A DNA stretch of 64,000 nucleotides from Novosphingobium sp. G106 (GCF_019075875.1 NZ_JAHOOZ010000001.1:2480001-2544000); one strand, 5' to 3'. Shown: positions 19,458 through 28,641, counted from the first letter of the stretch. Notes: generated by a model not told the origin, from the letters alone. A program made the numbers and translations.

Positions 19458-20142
19458 GAAAATGCAATTTTATCAGTGCCTTATAGCGCGCCTCAAGGTA
19501 ATTCACCGGGGATGATGCAATATCCCGCAAGGCACTGATATTATTAGATTCCATTTTTCACAAAATCGAAAATGTGCCACGATTTGTGCGCTGAAATCGC
19601 CAAGAATGGCATAAATTTCAAGCTAAGATTCTGATTTATAACAGTTTTATTAAGGATTTGGGTTTGAAAGGTAACGGTTTTCATGACCGTTCCCAAAGTG
19701 CCGTCAGAATCGGGGCGCTCAAAAATCGATTTGACGCAAATACTTGCGGCAAAAACGCCCGATCTGCGATGCTGGGCTCCAGCCTGAGTTCAAAATAACG
19801 TCAACGGAGCGATGCTACCCGTAGATGGACGTTCAGCCGCACCCCTGCCCGCCAAAGGACCAGTTCGGTGGGAGCGGGCGCATCAACGGCAAGCCTGAAC
19901 GTCCGGGATGTTCGACCTTGGCGACTGTACGGACTCGGGATTGAAAAGCCAGGAACCGGACCTTCGTTCAGCTGACCGCGCTGGAGCGTTTGAACGACAG
20001 ATCAGTTCGACTTGTACGAACCCGCTGTCGCGGGAATGGCGCTAATCGGCGAGGTGTAGAGCAGCTGCTGCCACGGCCCTTCGATTGAGCGGCGGCTGCC
20101 AGAGGCAGACCTTTGCGACTCCTTCAACCGAGGAGTCGACCC
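19458..20142. other. AT-rich gene-free spacer after tRNA-Gln
   Basis: No convincing gene. Base composition drops clearly between about 19500 and 19700 (runs such as TTTATAACAGTTTTATTAAGG), unlike the GC-rich flanks. It includes the inverted repeat 19471-19540 and, at its right end, the likely left end of the IS91-type element. This looks like a junction between core chromosome and acquired DNA. Confidence 0.6.
19471..19540. repeat. 12-bp inverted repeat next to tRNA-Gln
   Basis: Arms TATCAGTGCCTT (19471-19482) and AAGGCACTGATA (19529-19540) are perfect and 46 bases apart. They could bound a structured RNA, be recombinase-binding arms, or be a remnant of a lost element. Confidence 0.55.
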
Positions 20143-21051
20143 ATGACCAACGCCATCACGGAAGTTTCCACGAAGACCCTTCGCGAGCGAATGCTCGAAG
20201 ATATGGATCTGCGTCGCTTTGCCCGAGCGACGCAGCGCAACTACGTAAGGGACGTTGCCCGGTTTGCGGCCTTTCTGGGCCGACCTCCGGACACCGCAAC
20301 GGGCGAAGATTTACGCCGCTTCCAGATTGCCCAGCGCGAGGCGGGCATGAGCGTGACGACCATGAACACCGTCGTCTCGGCCTTGCGGTTCTTCTATATC
20401 CGCACACTCGACCGACCGGATCTGGCCCGCAAGCTTCATCACGTTAAGCACCCTCGCGGCCTGCCCACGGTACTGAGCCGCGAGGAGGTCGCACGCCTGC
20501 TTCAGGCCACGACCAGCCTGAAGCACCAGGCGATGCTGTCAGTCGCCTACGGTGCGGGTCTGCGCGCTGCGGAGGTCACGCGCCTGAGGGTCCGGGATAT
20601 CGACAGCGAGCGCATGCTGCTCAAGGTCGAGTGCGGCAAGGGCGGGCGAGATCGCAATGCCATGCTGGCCCATGATCTGCTGTTGCTGCTGCGCGAATGG
20701 TGGAGAGTGGGCAAGCGTCAGGGGGTGATGCACCCCGATGGCTGGCTGTTCCCGGGGCAGCACTATCTCAAGCCGGTCAGCACCAGACAATTACACCGCA
20801 TCGTCGTCGAGGCAGCGATGGCGGCGGGCATCGCCAAGCGGGTCGGCCCCCATACCCTTCGCCACAGCTTCGCCACCCATCTCCTCGAAGACGGTGTCGA
20901 TGTTCGGATCATCCAGGCATTGCTCGGGCATTCCAAACTGGAAACGACCGCACTTTACACGAGGGTCGCCATTAAGACGGTCAAGGCGGTGGTGAGCCCC
21001 CTGGACAAGCTGGCGATGCTTCCCGGTGCACAGGGGGCGCCGGACAGTTGA
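20143..21051 (+). CDS. tyrosine recombinase/integrase of IS91-type element
   Basis: About 302 residues. The N-terminal SAM-like core-binding domain (TQRNYVRDVARFAAFLG) is followed by the catalytic domain with the Arg in YGAGLRAAEVTRLRV, HTLRHSFATHLLE (H-x-x-R), GH in LLGHSKLETT, and the catalytic Tyr in TALYTRV. The full catalytic set is present, so it should be active. GAGGAG precedes the ATG at 20143. Its job in IS91 mobility is not established. Confidence 0.88.
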   Translation: MTNAITEVSTKTLRERMLEDMDLRRFARATQRNYVRDVARFAAFLGRPPDTATGEDLRRFQIAQREAGMSVTTMNTVVSALRFFYIRTLDRPDLARKLHHVKHPRGLPTVLSREEVARLLQATTSLKHQAMLSVAYGAGLRAAEVTRLRVRDIDSERMLLKVECGKGGRDRNAMLAHDLLLLLREWWRVGKRQGVMHPDGWLFPGQHYLKPVSTRQLHRIVVEAAMAAGIAKRVGPHTLRHSFATHLLEDGVDVRIIQALLGHSKLETTALYTRVAIKTVKAVVSPLDKLAMLPGAQGAPDS

Positions 21052-21055
21052 GCCG

Positions 21056-22249
21056 GTGCGATCTTCGCTCGAGGTCGCAGATATCTTCTGTGCTGCCGGG
21101 CCAGCCTATCGTGTAGCCCATGCGGGGCACCTGAGCCTGTATCAGCTCAAGGTCATGACCGCGGTCGAAAACTGCCGCACCGCTGCGCTTGGCGGGCACG
21201 TGGAGGCCTGCGAGGACTGTGGCCACTGGCGGATCGCCTACAACTCATGCCGCAACCGGCATTGCCCAAAATGCCAGGGCGCGGCGGCACGCACCTGGCT
21301 GGCAGAACGCGAGGCCGATCTGCTGCCGGTGGGTTACTTCCACGTGGTCTTCACGCTGCCCGCCGAGATCGCAGCCATCGCCTGGCAGAACAAGGCCGTC
21401 GTCTACGATCTGTTGTTCAAGGCGGCGTCGGAGACGATGCTGACGATTGCGGCGGATCCGAAGCATCTGGGGGCGCGCATCGGCATCACGGCGGTGCTTC
21501 ACACATGGGGGTCGGCGATGACCCACCATCCCCATGTACACATGATCGTCCCGGGCGGAGGCATCGCGCTCGACGGGATGCGCTGGATATCCTCACGCCC
21601 CGCCTTCCTGCTGCCGGTGCGCGTGTTGGGCGCATTGTTCCGCCGCCTCTTCGTCACCCGGCTGATTGCGCTTCACGATGCTGGCCGCCTGTTCTTCGGC
21701 AGCGAGAACAGCGAGCTCGCTGGCCGCCAGGCGTTCCTGCGCCTCATCGCGCCAGTCAGGAAAAAGCGCTGGGTCGTCTACGCCAAGGCCCCGTTCGCAG
21801 GCCCCCAGGCCGTGCTCGCCTACCTGTCGCGCTACACTCACCGCGTCGCGATCTCAAACCGGCGCCTCATCGCCTTCGACGAGCGCGGCGTCACCATGCG
21901 GTACAAAGACTATCGCCGCGATGGCCTCGACCGACAACGTGTCATGACCCTTGCCGCAGACGAGTTCATCCGCCGCTTCCTGCTCCACGTCCTGCCGCGC
22001 GGCTTCCATCGTATCCGGCACTATGGCCTGCTCGCAGGTTCGGCGCGCAAGGATGCGATCGCCCGAGCCCGCGCCTTGCTCCACGTAGCGCCGGCCCCGC
22101 CACCGCCCGACGACGAGGAGCCGCCTGACTATCGCCCGCCATGCCCATGCTGCGGTGGCCATATGGTAGTGATCGAGACCTTCGTGCGTTGGCAGCAGCC
22201 ACGCGCACCGCCCCGGCCTCTCAAGCTCGTCCGGGAGATTGCGCCATGA
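21056..22249 (+). CDS. IS91 family transposase (HUH, Y2)
   Basis: Rolling-circle transposase. The N-terminal zinc-binding cysteines are CEDCGHW...CRNRHCPKC, the HUH metal motif is HPHVHMIVPGGG, and the paired tyrosines are in LSRYTHRVAISN and nearby. The GTG at 21056 (VRSSLEVAD) is chosen because it lies just after the recombinase stop; a GTG at 21026 overlapping that gene is possible. The C-terminus has a second CPCCGGHM zinc knuckle. Intact. Confidence 0.9.
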   Translation: MRSSLEVADIFCAAGPAYRVAHAGHLSLYQLKVMTAVENCRTAALGGHVEACEDCGHWRIAYNSCRNRHCPKCQGAAARTWLAEREADLLPVGYFHVVFTLPAEIAAIAWQNKAVVYDLLFKAASETMLTIAADPKHLGARIGITAVLHTWGSAMTHHPHVHMIVPGGGIALDGMRWISSRPAFLLPVRVLGALFRRLFVTRLIALHDAGRLFFGSENSELAGRQAFLRLIAPVRKKRWVVYAKAPFAGPQAVLAYLSRYTHRVAISNRRLIAFDERGVTMRYKDYRRDGLDRQRVMTLAADEFIRRFLLHVLPRGFHRIRHYGLLAGSARKDAIARARALLHVAPAPPPPDDEEPPDYRPPCPCCGGHMVVIETFVRWQQPRAPPRPLKLVREIAP

Positions 22250-22476
22250 TCCGGCATGGCCTGGAAACACCCGTTCCTCCGGTCATCATGCCGCCGGAAG
22301 CGGTAGCGTTCGTACCCAGAGCCATCATCGCCCAAAAACTCGGCGATGAAGCACGCAGACAGCGACCGGCCCCAGGCTACCGCACCCGGCAATGGGGGTG
22401 GCCGATGCGATCTGTATCGCTCCCAGGCAGCTCTTGGCTGACACCACAGACCCGGCCGAAATTGAAATCCCCATAG
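22246..22476 (+). CDS. small ORF overlapping the transposase stop
   Basis: An ATG at 22246 overlaps the transposase TGA (ATGA) and opens 76 codons (MIRHGLETPVPPVIM...). There is no recognised domain. The coupling suggests it may be translated as an element passenger, but composition alone does not prove coding. Confidence 0.35.
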   Translation: MIRHGLETPVPPVIMPPEAVAFVPRAIIAQKLGDEARRQRPAPGYRTRQWGWPMRSVSLPGSSWLTPQTRPKLKSP

Positions 22477-22904
22477 CTCACGCCCAGACCCACCGCGGGT
22501 CGTACTCGTCCGGGTTTAGTACGCCTGCCGGCGCCCGAAACCCTTCGACGTTCCGGAAAGTCCGCTTCGGGTGCGCGGGTCGGCGTAAGCCGCCTTCCGT
22601 TCAGATCCGGCTACGTCCGTCTGCAAGGTTCGACGAAGAAGACGAAGACGGCCGGAGCATCGCTGATACGCTGGTCGAACCCATGCGGTGAGGCCATTCG
22701 AGGAAATCCTTGAGCGGCATTTCGTGAACGACGATTGGTCGCCGACCGCGGTCACGCAAGAGGCGCTCGAACGACCAAATTCGAGCGCCTCATGATGCGT
22801 CACGGGGCTTAACCGGGACAATGCGGACATTGCCCTTGGAAAGTTAAGGTTGCGTTATGCCCTTCCGAGACGGACTAACGCATTCATGTCCGATTCCCGT
22901 TTAC
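22477..22904. other. gene-free spacer with a 12-bp perfect hairpin
   Basis: No supported gene. At 22760-22791, arms GAGGCGCTCGAA and TTCGAGCGCCTC (8-base loop) form a strong stem. It may be the right-end structure of the IS91 element or a terminator. Confidence 0.5.
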
Positions 22905-23100
22905 CTTACCCTGCTTGACCAGCCAATCCATTCCATCGTCGAGATCGTCCTGCATCTCGCGACCCCATTGGCCCTCGCCCCGGTCGGCGAAGAGCTTTCC
23001 GTAAGAGCCGGAACCACGGTATTCGGGCTGAAGCACCACATAGCCGCGATTTGCCAGGAACTGCACGTCGGCATCGAAGTCGCCATGGTCTCTGACGCCG
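22905..23100 (-). pseudogene. fragment of S9-family peptidase
   Basis: A frame different from the transporter's encodes about 62 residues of a prolyl-oligopeptidase-type enzyme: FDADVQFLANRGYVVLQPEY, RGSGSYGKL, then GQWGREMQDDLDDGMDWLVKQGKV. This is the segment between the oxyanion region and the nucleophile in S9 enzymes. Both ends are cut: one joins the MFS gene near 23100, the other ends near 22905. It is a remnant left by recombination. Confidence 0.75.
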
Positions 23101-24318
23101 TGGCGCCACAGCGCTGTCGCTTGCAAGCGATGCAAAAATTGCCGCCGCCGCCAGAATTCCTGCTGCGACCACAAAGCTCATGCCAGGCAGAGCCTCGCTC
23201 GAAACGGCATAGAGCCATCCGAAGAATGTCGGTCCAGTGACCCCCGCCACGCTTGCAAGGCTCTGCATCGAGCCCTGAAGTTGGCCTTGTTCGTCCTCGG
23301 GTACGCGACGCGACAACATCGATTTGAGAGTCGGCTCGGCAAGGCCCATCAACGAGGCCGGAACCATTGCAGCAACGAACAAGGTGGCGCTGGGAGCGAG
23401 GCCCATCGCCAGGAAACTCAGCATGCCGCCGGCCAGACCAACGATCGTCGTGCGGCGGTCGCCGAAGCGCGCCGTGGTGGGACCCACTACGACGCCTTGG
23501 ACAATCAGGTCCAGCACGCTCGAGAAGGCCAATAGTGAGCCGATTTGCAATGTCGAAAGCCCGTGCTCGTGGCCCGCGAAAAGCACGAACACGGTCATGA
23601 ACAGCCGGTGGGAGAACGTCAGCAGAAACACGCTGCCCGACAGCGCGGCAAGCTGTCTACGTCCCAGGAGCATCTGCACTGCTGCGACCGGATTAGCTGT
23701 ACGCCAAGCAAAGGGTTTGCGGCGTTCAGGCGGCAGGGACTCACTTAGCACCGCGAGCCCATAGAGGAATGCTGCACCGGAGAACGCGGCAGCGACCCAG
23801 AATGGCAAACGTGGGGAGATGTCACCCAGCACGCCGCCGAGCGCGGGGCCAAGCACGAAGCCAGCCGAGATTGCGGCCCCGATCAGGCCGAAGCTGCGGG
23901 CGCGGCTTTCAGGCGCGGTGACATCGGCCATGTATGCGAACAGTGCAGTTGCGCTCGCCGACGTGATGCCGCCTATGATCCGGCCGACGACAAGCCACCA
24001 CAGGTTCGGAGCCAGTGCCATCAGTACCCAGTCGAGCGCGAGTCCGGCAGTCGAGATCAGGATAATCGGACGGCGGCCGAAGCGGTCCGACAGGCTGCCG
24101 ATAATCGGCGCGCAGACGAACTGCATCAGCGCCCACAAGCTGCCAATCAGCCCAGTCCAGATGCCCGCAGCGGCAAGCGATCCGGTCAGGTCCTCGATCA
24201 GTCCGGGCAGAACCGGCATGACGATGCCCATTGCCATCATGTCAAGGAACGCGGCGATCAAGATCATCCAAATCGCCGGCGGTTTCACGGCGCGCGCCAA
24301 CCGATCCTCCCTTTGCAT
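22906..24318 (-). CDS. MFS efflux transporter (TetA-like) with replaced C-terminus
   Basis: Twelve-helix drug:H+ antiporter family. Motif A is in GSLSDRFGRRPIIL and its repeat in ARFGDRRTTIVG; motif C lies near GFVLGPALGGVLGD. The native end should come soon after AAAIFASLASD; instead the frame runs about 60 residues into the peptidase fragment in the wrong frame (arginine-rich tail). The core helices are complete, so it may still work. The start ATG at 24318 is uncertain; a GTG at 24384 is in frame. Confidence 0.75.
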   Translation of the reverse strand: MQREDRLARAVKPPAIWMILIAAFLDMMAMGIVMPVLPGLIEDLTGSLAAAGIWTGLIGSLWALMQFVCAPIIGSLSDRFGRRPIILISTAGLALDWVLMALAPNLWWLVVGRIIGGITSASATALFAYMADVTAPESRARSFGLIGAAISAGFVLGPALGGVLGDISPRLPFWVAAAFSGAAFLYGLAVLSESLPPERRKPFAWRTANPVAAVQMLLGRRQLAALSGSVFLLTFSHRLFMTVFVLFAGHEHGLSTLQIGSLLAFSSVLDLIVQGVVVGPTTARFGDRRTTIVGLAGGMLSFLAMGLAPSATLFVAAMVPASLMGLAEPTLKSMLSRRVPEDEQGQLQGSMQSLASVAGVTGPTFFGWLYAVSSEALPGMSFVVAAGILAAAAIFASLASDSAVAPRRQRPWRLRCRRAVPGKSRLCGASARIPWFRLLRKALRRPGRGPMGSRDAGRSRRWNGLAGQAG

Positions 24319-24376
24319 TTTCCAGCGGAGGAAACGGGCTCTTTTTTCCTTTGTCAATTCAGACAGGGACGCTCCT

Positions 24377-24435
24377 GAACGCACGGCAGGTTTTGGGCTA
24401 GTCGGATCGAACTCCGAATGCCCGCAATGTCGGCG
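24377..24435 (+). repeat. 59-bp intergenic repeat, copy 1
   Basis: Begins GAACGCACGGCAGG and ends CGCAATGTCGGCG. It shares the fixed 39-base spacing between its GAAC start and the GAAYG box with five other copies in the window. It lies upstream of the MFS gene. Confidence 0.55.
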
Positions 24436-24492
24436 TGGCCTGCCTCGCCTGCGTTCGAATCTGCAGCGGCTTTCTTGGCATCTTCACCTAAA

Positions 24493-25140
24493 TTACACCG
24501 CGGCATCTCGTGTCAGCATTCGGGTGAAAAGAACGAGTGCAGAGGCGAACCCGAATGCGATCCACACAGTGGCGTCCGGAAACGTTGAATAGCTGGCAGC
24601 TCCCAGAATGCCTCCGCATACCAATGCCAACCAGAGCAACAGATAAGGCGCCCAAGCGGTCCGACTTCCTCCTAGAGCCGCATCGGCCAGTCTATGACCA
24701 AGCTTCACCAGCGTTCCGGTCATATAGGTCACGCCGATGCTGACCTCGCCATCGCGGCGAAAGATTGAGTTTGCCGCCCCCATCGCCAAACAGAGCATCC
24801 CGATGGTTGGAATGTCCCAGCCCGCGCTTTGGCAAATCGCGGCGCCGAGGAGGGACGCGGCGACACCCGCCATGACGGTCACCTTGCGATGTGCGATCGT
24901 GACGCGAGCTGCCATGAGCGAACTCAAGAAAACGCCGAGAACAAACAGGCTGATCAATGTCGCCGCCGAGAGACTTGCCCGCGAAACTTCCACCAGCCCT
25001 ATCGCCAGCCGTGTTGAGTTGCCGCTCATAGAGGAAACGAACAGCCCACCTGACTTGATGAATCCGATCGCATCCACAAAGCCAGCGAGGCAAGCGAGGC
25101 CCAACGCCAGTCGCTGAAACTTACTGTCATAACGGATCAT
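24493..25140 (-). CDS. YoaK/DUF1275 family membrane protein
   Basis: 215 residues, six predicted helices. Family hallmarks are GFVDAIGFIKSGGLFVSSMSGN near the N-terminus and AMGAANSIFRRDGEVSIGVT with the YMTGTLVKLG segment. The function of the family is not known; it is widespread in proteobacteria as an inner-membrane protein. Separate from the MFS gene by about 170 bases. Confidence 0.87.
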   Translation of the reverse strand: MIRYDSKFQRLALGLACLAGFVDAIGFIKSGGLFVSSMSGNSTRLAIGLVEVSRASLSAATLISLFVLGVFLSSLMAARVTIAHRKVTVMAGVAASLLGAAICQSAGWDIPTIGMLCLAMGAANSIFRRDGEVSIGVTYMTGTLVKLGHRLADAALGGSRTAWAPYLLLWLALVCGGILGAASYSTFPDATVWIAFGFASALVLFTRMLTRDAAV

Positions 25141-25607
25141 GCTCCGTTCAATAGCAGCGCGGCACTGATCGTGTCAGCCATCCGGTCGATGGGTTTGCAA
25201 ACTGACATTTCGTCCTTCGAACGACTCCAGACTGGCCGAGGTAGCGATCGTTTGCTCCTGCGAACGGTTTAATGAACCGACGGTCGCTTTCGGGTTGCCG
25301 TCCAGGCAGCACAAATGGCTGCTTCTCTATCGCGGCCGAGGTCAAGGGCGAACTTTTGAGACCATAAGCATCATCCCAATGATGGGCCCCTGGCTGGATG
25401 ATGCTGTCTCACGAGGCTCGCGCTTCTCTTCGAGGTCGGCACTAAGCCGCCTCATGATGGGGTAAGAAGGACGGCCTGGCTCTATCTTTGTCGCGTCCTT
25501 GCCGCCGAAGCGGCAGGATCCGCAGCCATTACGAGCTCAGGCCACCCGTCGTCCCCGTGAGGACATCTTCCTGCCGAGGCAGAACCTTTCGTTCGTATTG
25601 CGGTGAG
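25141..25607. other. gene-free region flanking IS110 element (3' side)
   Basis: No supported gene. It contains the likely downstream non-coding end of the IS110 element, including a hairpin-forming run near 25500-25570 (GCCGCCGAAGCGGC). In some IS110-group elements a structured guide (bridge) RNA is encoded in such flanks. Confidence 0.45.
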
Positions 25608-26651
25608 TCAGGCTGCCGGTGCGACCGCGGTGTCGTTGCTCCAGCGGAAGTCGGTTCCATCAACCCACATGCGATGAAGGATAACGGCAATCCTCCTGGC
25701 GAGTGCCACAGTGGCGCGGCGCATGCCCCGGCGCTGGGCGACCCGCACAGCCCATGCCTTGAGCCAGGACCATTTTTGGCTGTGGCAGAGCATCGACTGC
25801 GCGGCTTCGTAAAGCACCGCCCGCAGCATGGTGTCGCCGCATTTCGATACGCCGCCGTTGTAGTCGATCTCGCCCGACTGGTGCCGGCGCGGCGTCAGTC
25901 CAACATGCGCGCCAACCTCTCTCGAATGAACGAAGCGATGGGGCTGATCGACCGATGCCCGGTAGGTAAGCGCCACGAGGGGGCCGACGCCGGGTACGGT
26001 CATGAGACGCCTGCAAACCGGGTCATGGCGAACCGTGTCGAGCACCATCTTGTGGAGGACGGCGAGCTGCTCGCGCATTACGCGCCGAACGCTCAGCAAC
26101 GGCTCGACGATCGCGGCAAGCGCAGGGAATTTTTCGACGAGATCCCGGATGCGCGCATCGTAGGCAGTCGGGCTGACCGGGCCGACCTTCAAGCCGAAGT
26201 TACGCAGCGTGCCCCGCAGGTCGCATTCGATGTCCATCAACTTGCGCTGGATGAGCTTGCGGCTTGTCAGCAGCATCCTTTGCTCCTGAGCCGCCAGCGT
26301 CTTGACGTGCACCGGCTTGAACAGCCCTACGCGCATCATCTGCGCGATGCCGCGAGCATCATTGGGATCCGACTTGTTGATCTGCTGGGCCTTCAGCAGC
26401 GCCTTCATGTGCCGCGTCTCGACACACACCACGGGTAAGCCCGCCTCGATCAGAGCGCCCACCAGCCATTGCGACAGAGGGCCGGCCTCGATCCCTACTC
26501 GAGCATAATCGCCGCCGATTGATCCTAGCAGGGTGGCGATGTCGTCAGGCTCGGTCTCTACCTTCAGCTCGCAAAGAACCGTGCCGGCATCGTCCACCAC
26601 GCACACCGACGTCTCTTTCACCGAAACGTCCAGACCTGCAAACTGCGCCAT
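25608..26651 (-). CDS. IS110 family transposase, intact
   Basis: The N-terminal RuvC-like DEDD domain starts AGLDVSVKETSVCVVDD and has IEAGPLSQWLVGAL and KSDPNDARGIAQ. The C-terminal Tnp domain with the catalytic serine region has MTVPGVGPLVALTY, VGLTPRRHQSGEIDY and VSKCGDTMLRAVLYEAA. 347 residues, full length. Start ATG at 26651 with GGAG upstream. IS110 enzymes recombine DNA guided by an RNA made from the element's own non-coding end. Element ends were not mapped. Confidence 0.92.
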   Translation of the reverse strand: MAQFAGLDVSVKETSVCVVDDAGTVLCELKVETEPDDIATLLGSIGGDYARVGIEAGPLSQWLVGALIEAGLPVVCVETRHMKALLKAQQINKSDPNDARGIAQMMRVGLFKPVHVKTLAAQEQRMLLTSRKLIQRKLMDIECDLRGTLRNFGLKVGPVSPTAYDARIRDLVEKFPALAAIVEPLLSVRRVMREQLAVLHKMVLDTVRHDPVCRRLMTVPGVGPLVALTYRASVDQPHRFVHSREVGAHVGLTPRRHQSGEIDYNGGVSKCGDTMLRAVLYEAAQSMLCHSQKWSWLKAWAVRVAQRRGMRRATVALARRIAVILHRMWVDGTDFRWSNDTAVAPAA

Positions 26652-26946
26652 CGCCGTCACTCCTACCCTCGATGCACGAGGTCAGGCTCGACCCCGACCG
26701 GGGCATCTTACGTGAAGGGGCTGCAACCGCATCTGCGCTAAATCGCAGCCGCCGCGATACACCATCTTGGTCGGCGGTTTGCGATGCTTCAATGGCGCTC
26801 CGAGTTCATCCGCATTGGCTTTCTTGCGTGGATCGAGATCGATCTGTTTCGCGTCTGAGACGCGGCATATGGCGCAGACTTCGGGCAGGGCCAGTCGGAT
26901 GGTCTGCCGCATATTTCGGCGGGACAGGCGGCGTATGAAGCCGTGG
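26652..26946. other. non-coding 5' flank of IS110 element
   Basis: About 295 bases without a supported gene between the IS110 start and the carbonic anhydrase stop. It contains several short complementary stretches (for example CCGACCGGGGC, CGCAGCCGCCGCG) and is the place where an IS621-like bridge RNA would be encoded upstream of the recombinase. No RNA fold could be computed here. Confidence 0.4.
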
Positions 26947-27591
26947 CTAATCGAGCCAGCGAACCTCCCCCGTGGCCAAGCTGTAAACTGCACCAACCAC
27001 TTTGAGCGCGCCAGTGCGCTGAGGCTCCATCAGCATCGGTTCGGAAAACGTCTGCAGCCGCTCGACCATGCGCCGCACGTTCTCCTCCACGGCCCGGTCA
27101 ACGAGATCCGATTTCCCACCCGCGCGTTCGGCGGCAAGGACGGCTGGAACGATTGGCTCGATCATTCTACCGATGCTGCCGGGGAAGCGTTTGTCCTGCG
27201 TAACGATCTCACTCGCGGCGGCGACTGCACCGCACTGCTCATGACCCAGCACAACGATTAGGGGAACTTGGAGAGCCATGACCGAATACTCGATCGATCC
27301 CATGCCGGCGGTGTCGACGTTGTTGCCGGCGGTGCGCACGATGAACAGCTCGCCAAGCCCGGCTCCAAACAACTGCTCGGGGCCGACGCGAGAGTCCGAA
27401 CAGCCGACCAGGGTCGCGAAGGGCTGTTGGCCACGGGCGAGGGCCAGGCGGCGATCGCGTGAAACGTCAGCCTGCATCGGACGGTCAGCCACAAAGGCTG
27501 CGTTCCCGGCCTTGAGACGCGCGAGAGCCTCATCGGGGGTCGGCTGAGCGGGAAATGGTTTCGGATCAGTACTGGCATTCGCTGTCGTCAT
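26947..27591 (-). CDS. beta-class carbonic anhydrase
   Basis: Zinc enzyme for CO2 hydration. Metal ligands are in CSDSRVGPE (Cys, Asp-Arg dyad) and GHEQCGAVAAA (His, Cys). About 214 residues. Start MTTANAST at 27591 chosen for GAGG six bases upstream; ATG codons at 27597 and 27618 are in frame. No signal peptide is predicted with this start. It follows rpoH by 103 bases on the same strand and may serve CO2/pH stress in this island. Confidence 0.88.
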   Translation of the reverse strand: MTTANASTDPKPFPAQPTPDEALARLKAGNAAFVADRPMQADVSRDRRLALARGQQPFATLVGCSDSRVGPEQLFGAGLGELFIVRTAGNNVDTAGMGSIEYSVMALQVPLIVVLGHEQCGAVAAASEIVTQDKRFPGSIGRMIEPIVPAVLAAERAGGKSDLVDRAVEENVRRMVERLQTFSEPMLMEPQRTGALKVVGAVYSLATGEVRWLD

Positions 27592-27694
27592 ATTCATCCT
27601 CAGAAGCTGATTTGCCATTGCCTTGAGCGCGCGTCTCATCGCACCGGCTGCCACAACGTCAAGTCGGATAACTTTGCGCTTCGATCCGCGAGCG

Positions 27695-28636
27695 CTAGCT
27701 GGTGACCCGGCGATCCTCGGCCAGGCGACGAATCGCCTTTTCGAGCTTTTCGAACGCACGGACCTCGATCTGGCGAATGCGCTCGCGACTGACGTGGTAA
27801 ACTTCGCTCAACTCCTCAAGCGTCTTGGGTTCGTCGACCAAGCGACGTTCAAGGAGAATGTGGCGCTCCCGCTCGTTGAGCGCATTGAGTGCCTCGCTCA
27901 GAAGCTGGCGACGAAGACGATCTTCCTCATTCTGCGCGAGAAGATCATCTTGCAGGGGCGCGTTGTCGGGGAGCACGTCCTGCCACTGAGCGTTGCCCTC
28001 CTCGCCAAGCGGCACGTTGAGCGAGGCGTCGCCGCCCAACAGCATCCGCCGGTTCATCGCTACGACCTCGGTCTCCGCGACCCCCAGATCTTTGGCGATC
28101 TTCGCGACATCACCTGGCTTCAGGTCATTATCTTCGTAAGCGGCGAGATTTTTTTTCATACGCCGCAAATTGAAGAATAGCTTCTTCTGTGCTCTGGTGG
28201 TGCCAAGCTTCACAAGGCTCCAGCTGCGCAGGATAAACTCTTGCATGGAGGCCTTGATCCACCAGATCGCGTAAGTAGCAAGGCGGAAGCCCTTGTCCGG
28301 GTCGAACTTCTTGACGCCATGCATCAGGCCGATGTTGCCCTCGGCGATGAGGTCGGCGACCGGCAAGCCGTAGCCCCGATACCGCATGGCGATCTTAGCA
28401 ACCAAGCGCAGGTGGCTTGTGACCAGTTGGGCTGCGGCGTCAGTATCGCCGTGCTCACGGAATCGCTTGGCGAGCATATATTCTTGCTCGGGTGAAAGGA
28501 TCGGGAAGTTTTTGATCTCAGCAAGATAGCGATTGAGACCTTGGTCAGTGTCGAGCACAGGAAGGGGCGCGAGTTTGGGGGTTTCTCTCGGCACTGCTTC
28601 ACCGCTTACCGTTCTTGTTCGCCTTTGGATTTCCAA
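27695..28636 (-). CDS. rpoH: RpoH-type heat shock sigma factor (sigma-32 family)
   Basis: Region 1.2/2: LNRYLAEIKNFPILSPEQEYMLAKR and LRLVAKIAMRYRGYGLPVADLIAEGNIGLM; region 2.4 with YAIWWIKASMQEFILRSWSLVKLGTT; the RpoH box QKKLFFNLRRMKK; region 4 with LEELSEVYHVSRERIRQIEVRAFEKL. Complete. There is no in-frame ATG at the front: the frame opens with TTG (28636), and GTG at 28594 is the other option, so the start is uncertain. Alphaproteobacteria often carry several RpoH paralogs; this one sits with chaperone genes. Downstream: carbonic anhydrase. Confidence 0.92.
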   Translation of the reverse strand: MEIQRRTRTVSGEAVPRETPKLAPLPVLDTDQGLNRYLAEIKNFPILSPEQEYMLAKRFREHGDTDAAAQLVTSHLRLVAKIAMRYRGYGLPVADLIAEGNIGLMHGVKKFDPDKGFRLATYAIWWIKASMQEFILRSWSLVKLGTTRAQKKLFFNLRRMKKNLAAYEDNDLKPGDVAKIAKDLGVAETEVVAMNRRMLLGGDASLNVPLGEEGNAQWQDVLPDNAPLQDDLLAQNEEDRLRRQLLSEALNALNERERHILLERRLVDEPKTLEELSEVYHVSRERIRQIEVRAFEKLEKAIRRLAEDRRVTS

Positions 28637-28641
28637 ATTCC

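Larger units (their letters stand above)
20143..22249 (+). mobile_element. IS91-type element with tyrosine recombinase and HUH transposase
   Basis: Two genes on one strand, a tyrosine recombinase and a Y2 HUH transposase, form the known two-ORF IS91 subgroup. The outer ends were not placed: these elements lack terminal inverted repeats and target duplications, and I could not match oriIS/terIS by eye. The coordinates cover only the coding core. Confidence 0.75.

Noticed and set aside
22516..22830. Frame on the minus strand next to the IS91 element
   Set aside because: Crosses the 22760 hairpin and has no recognisable sequence; likely chance.
26682..26996. 104-codon frame opposite the IS110 flank
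   Set aside because: Overlaps the carbonic anhydrase end and the non-coding flank; composition does not look like a real protein.
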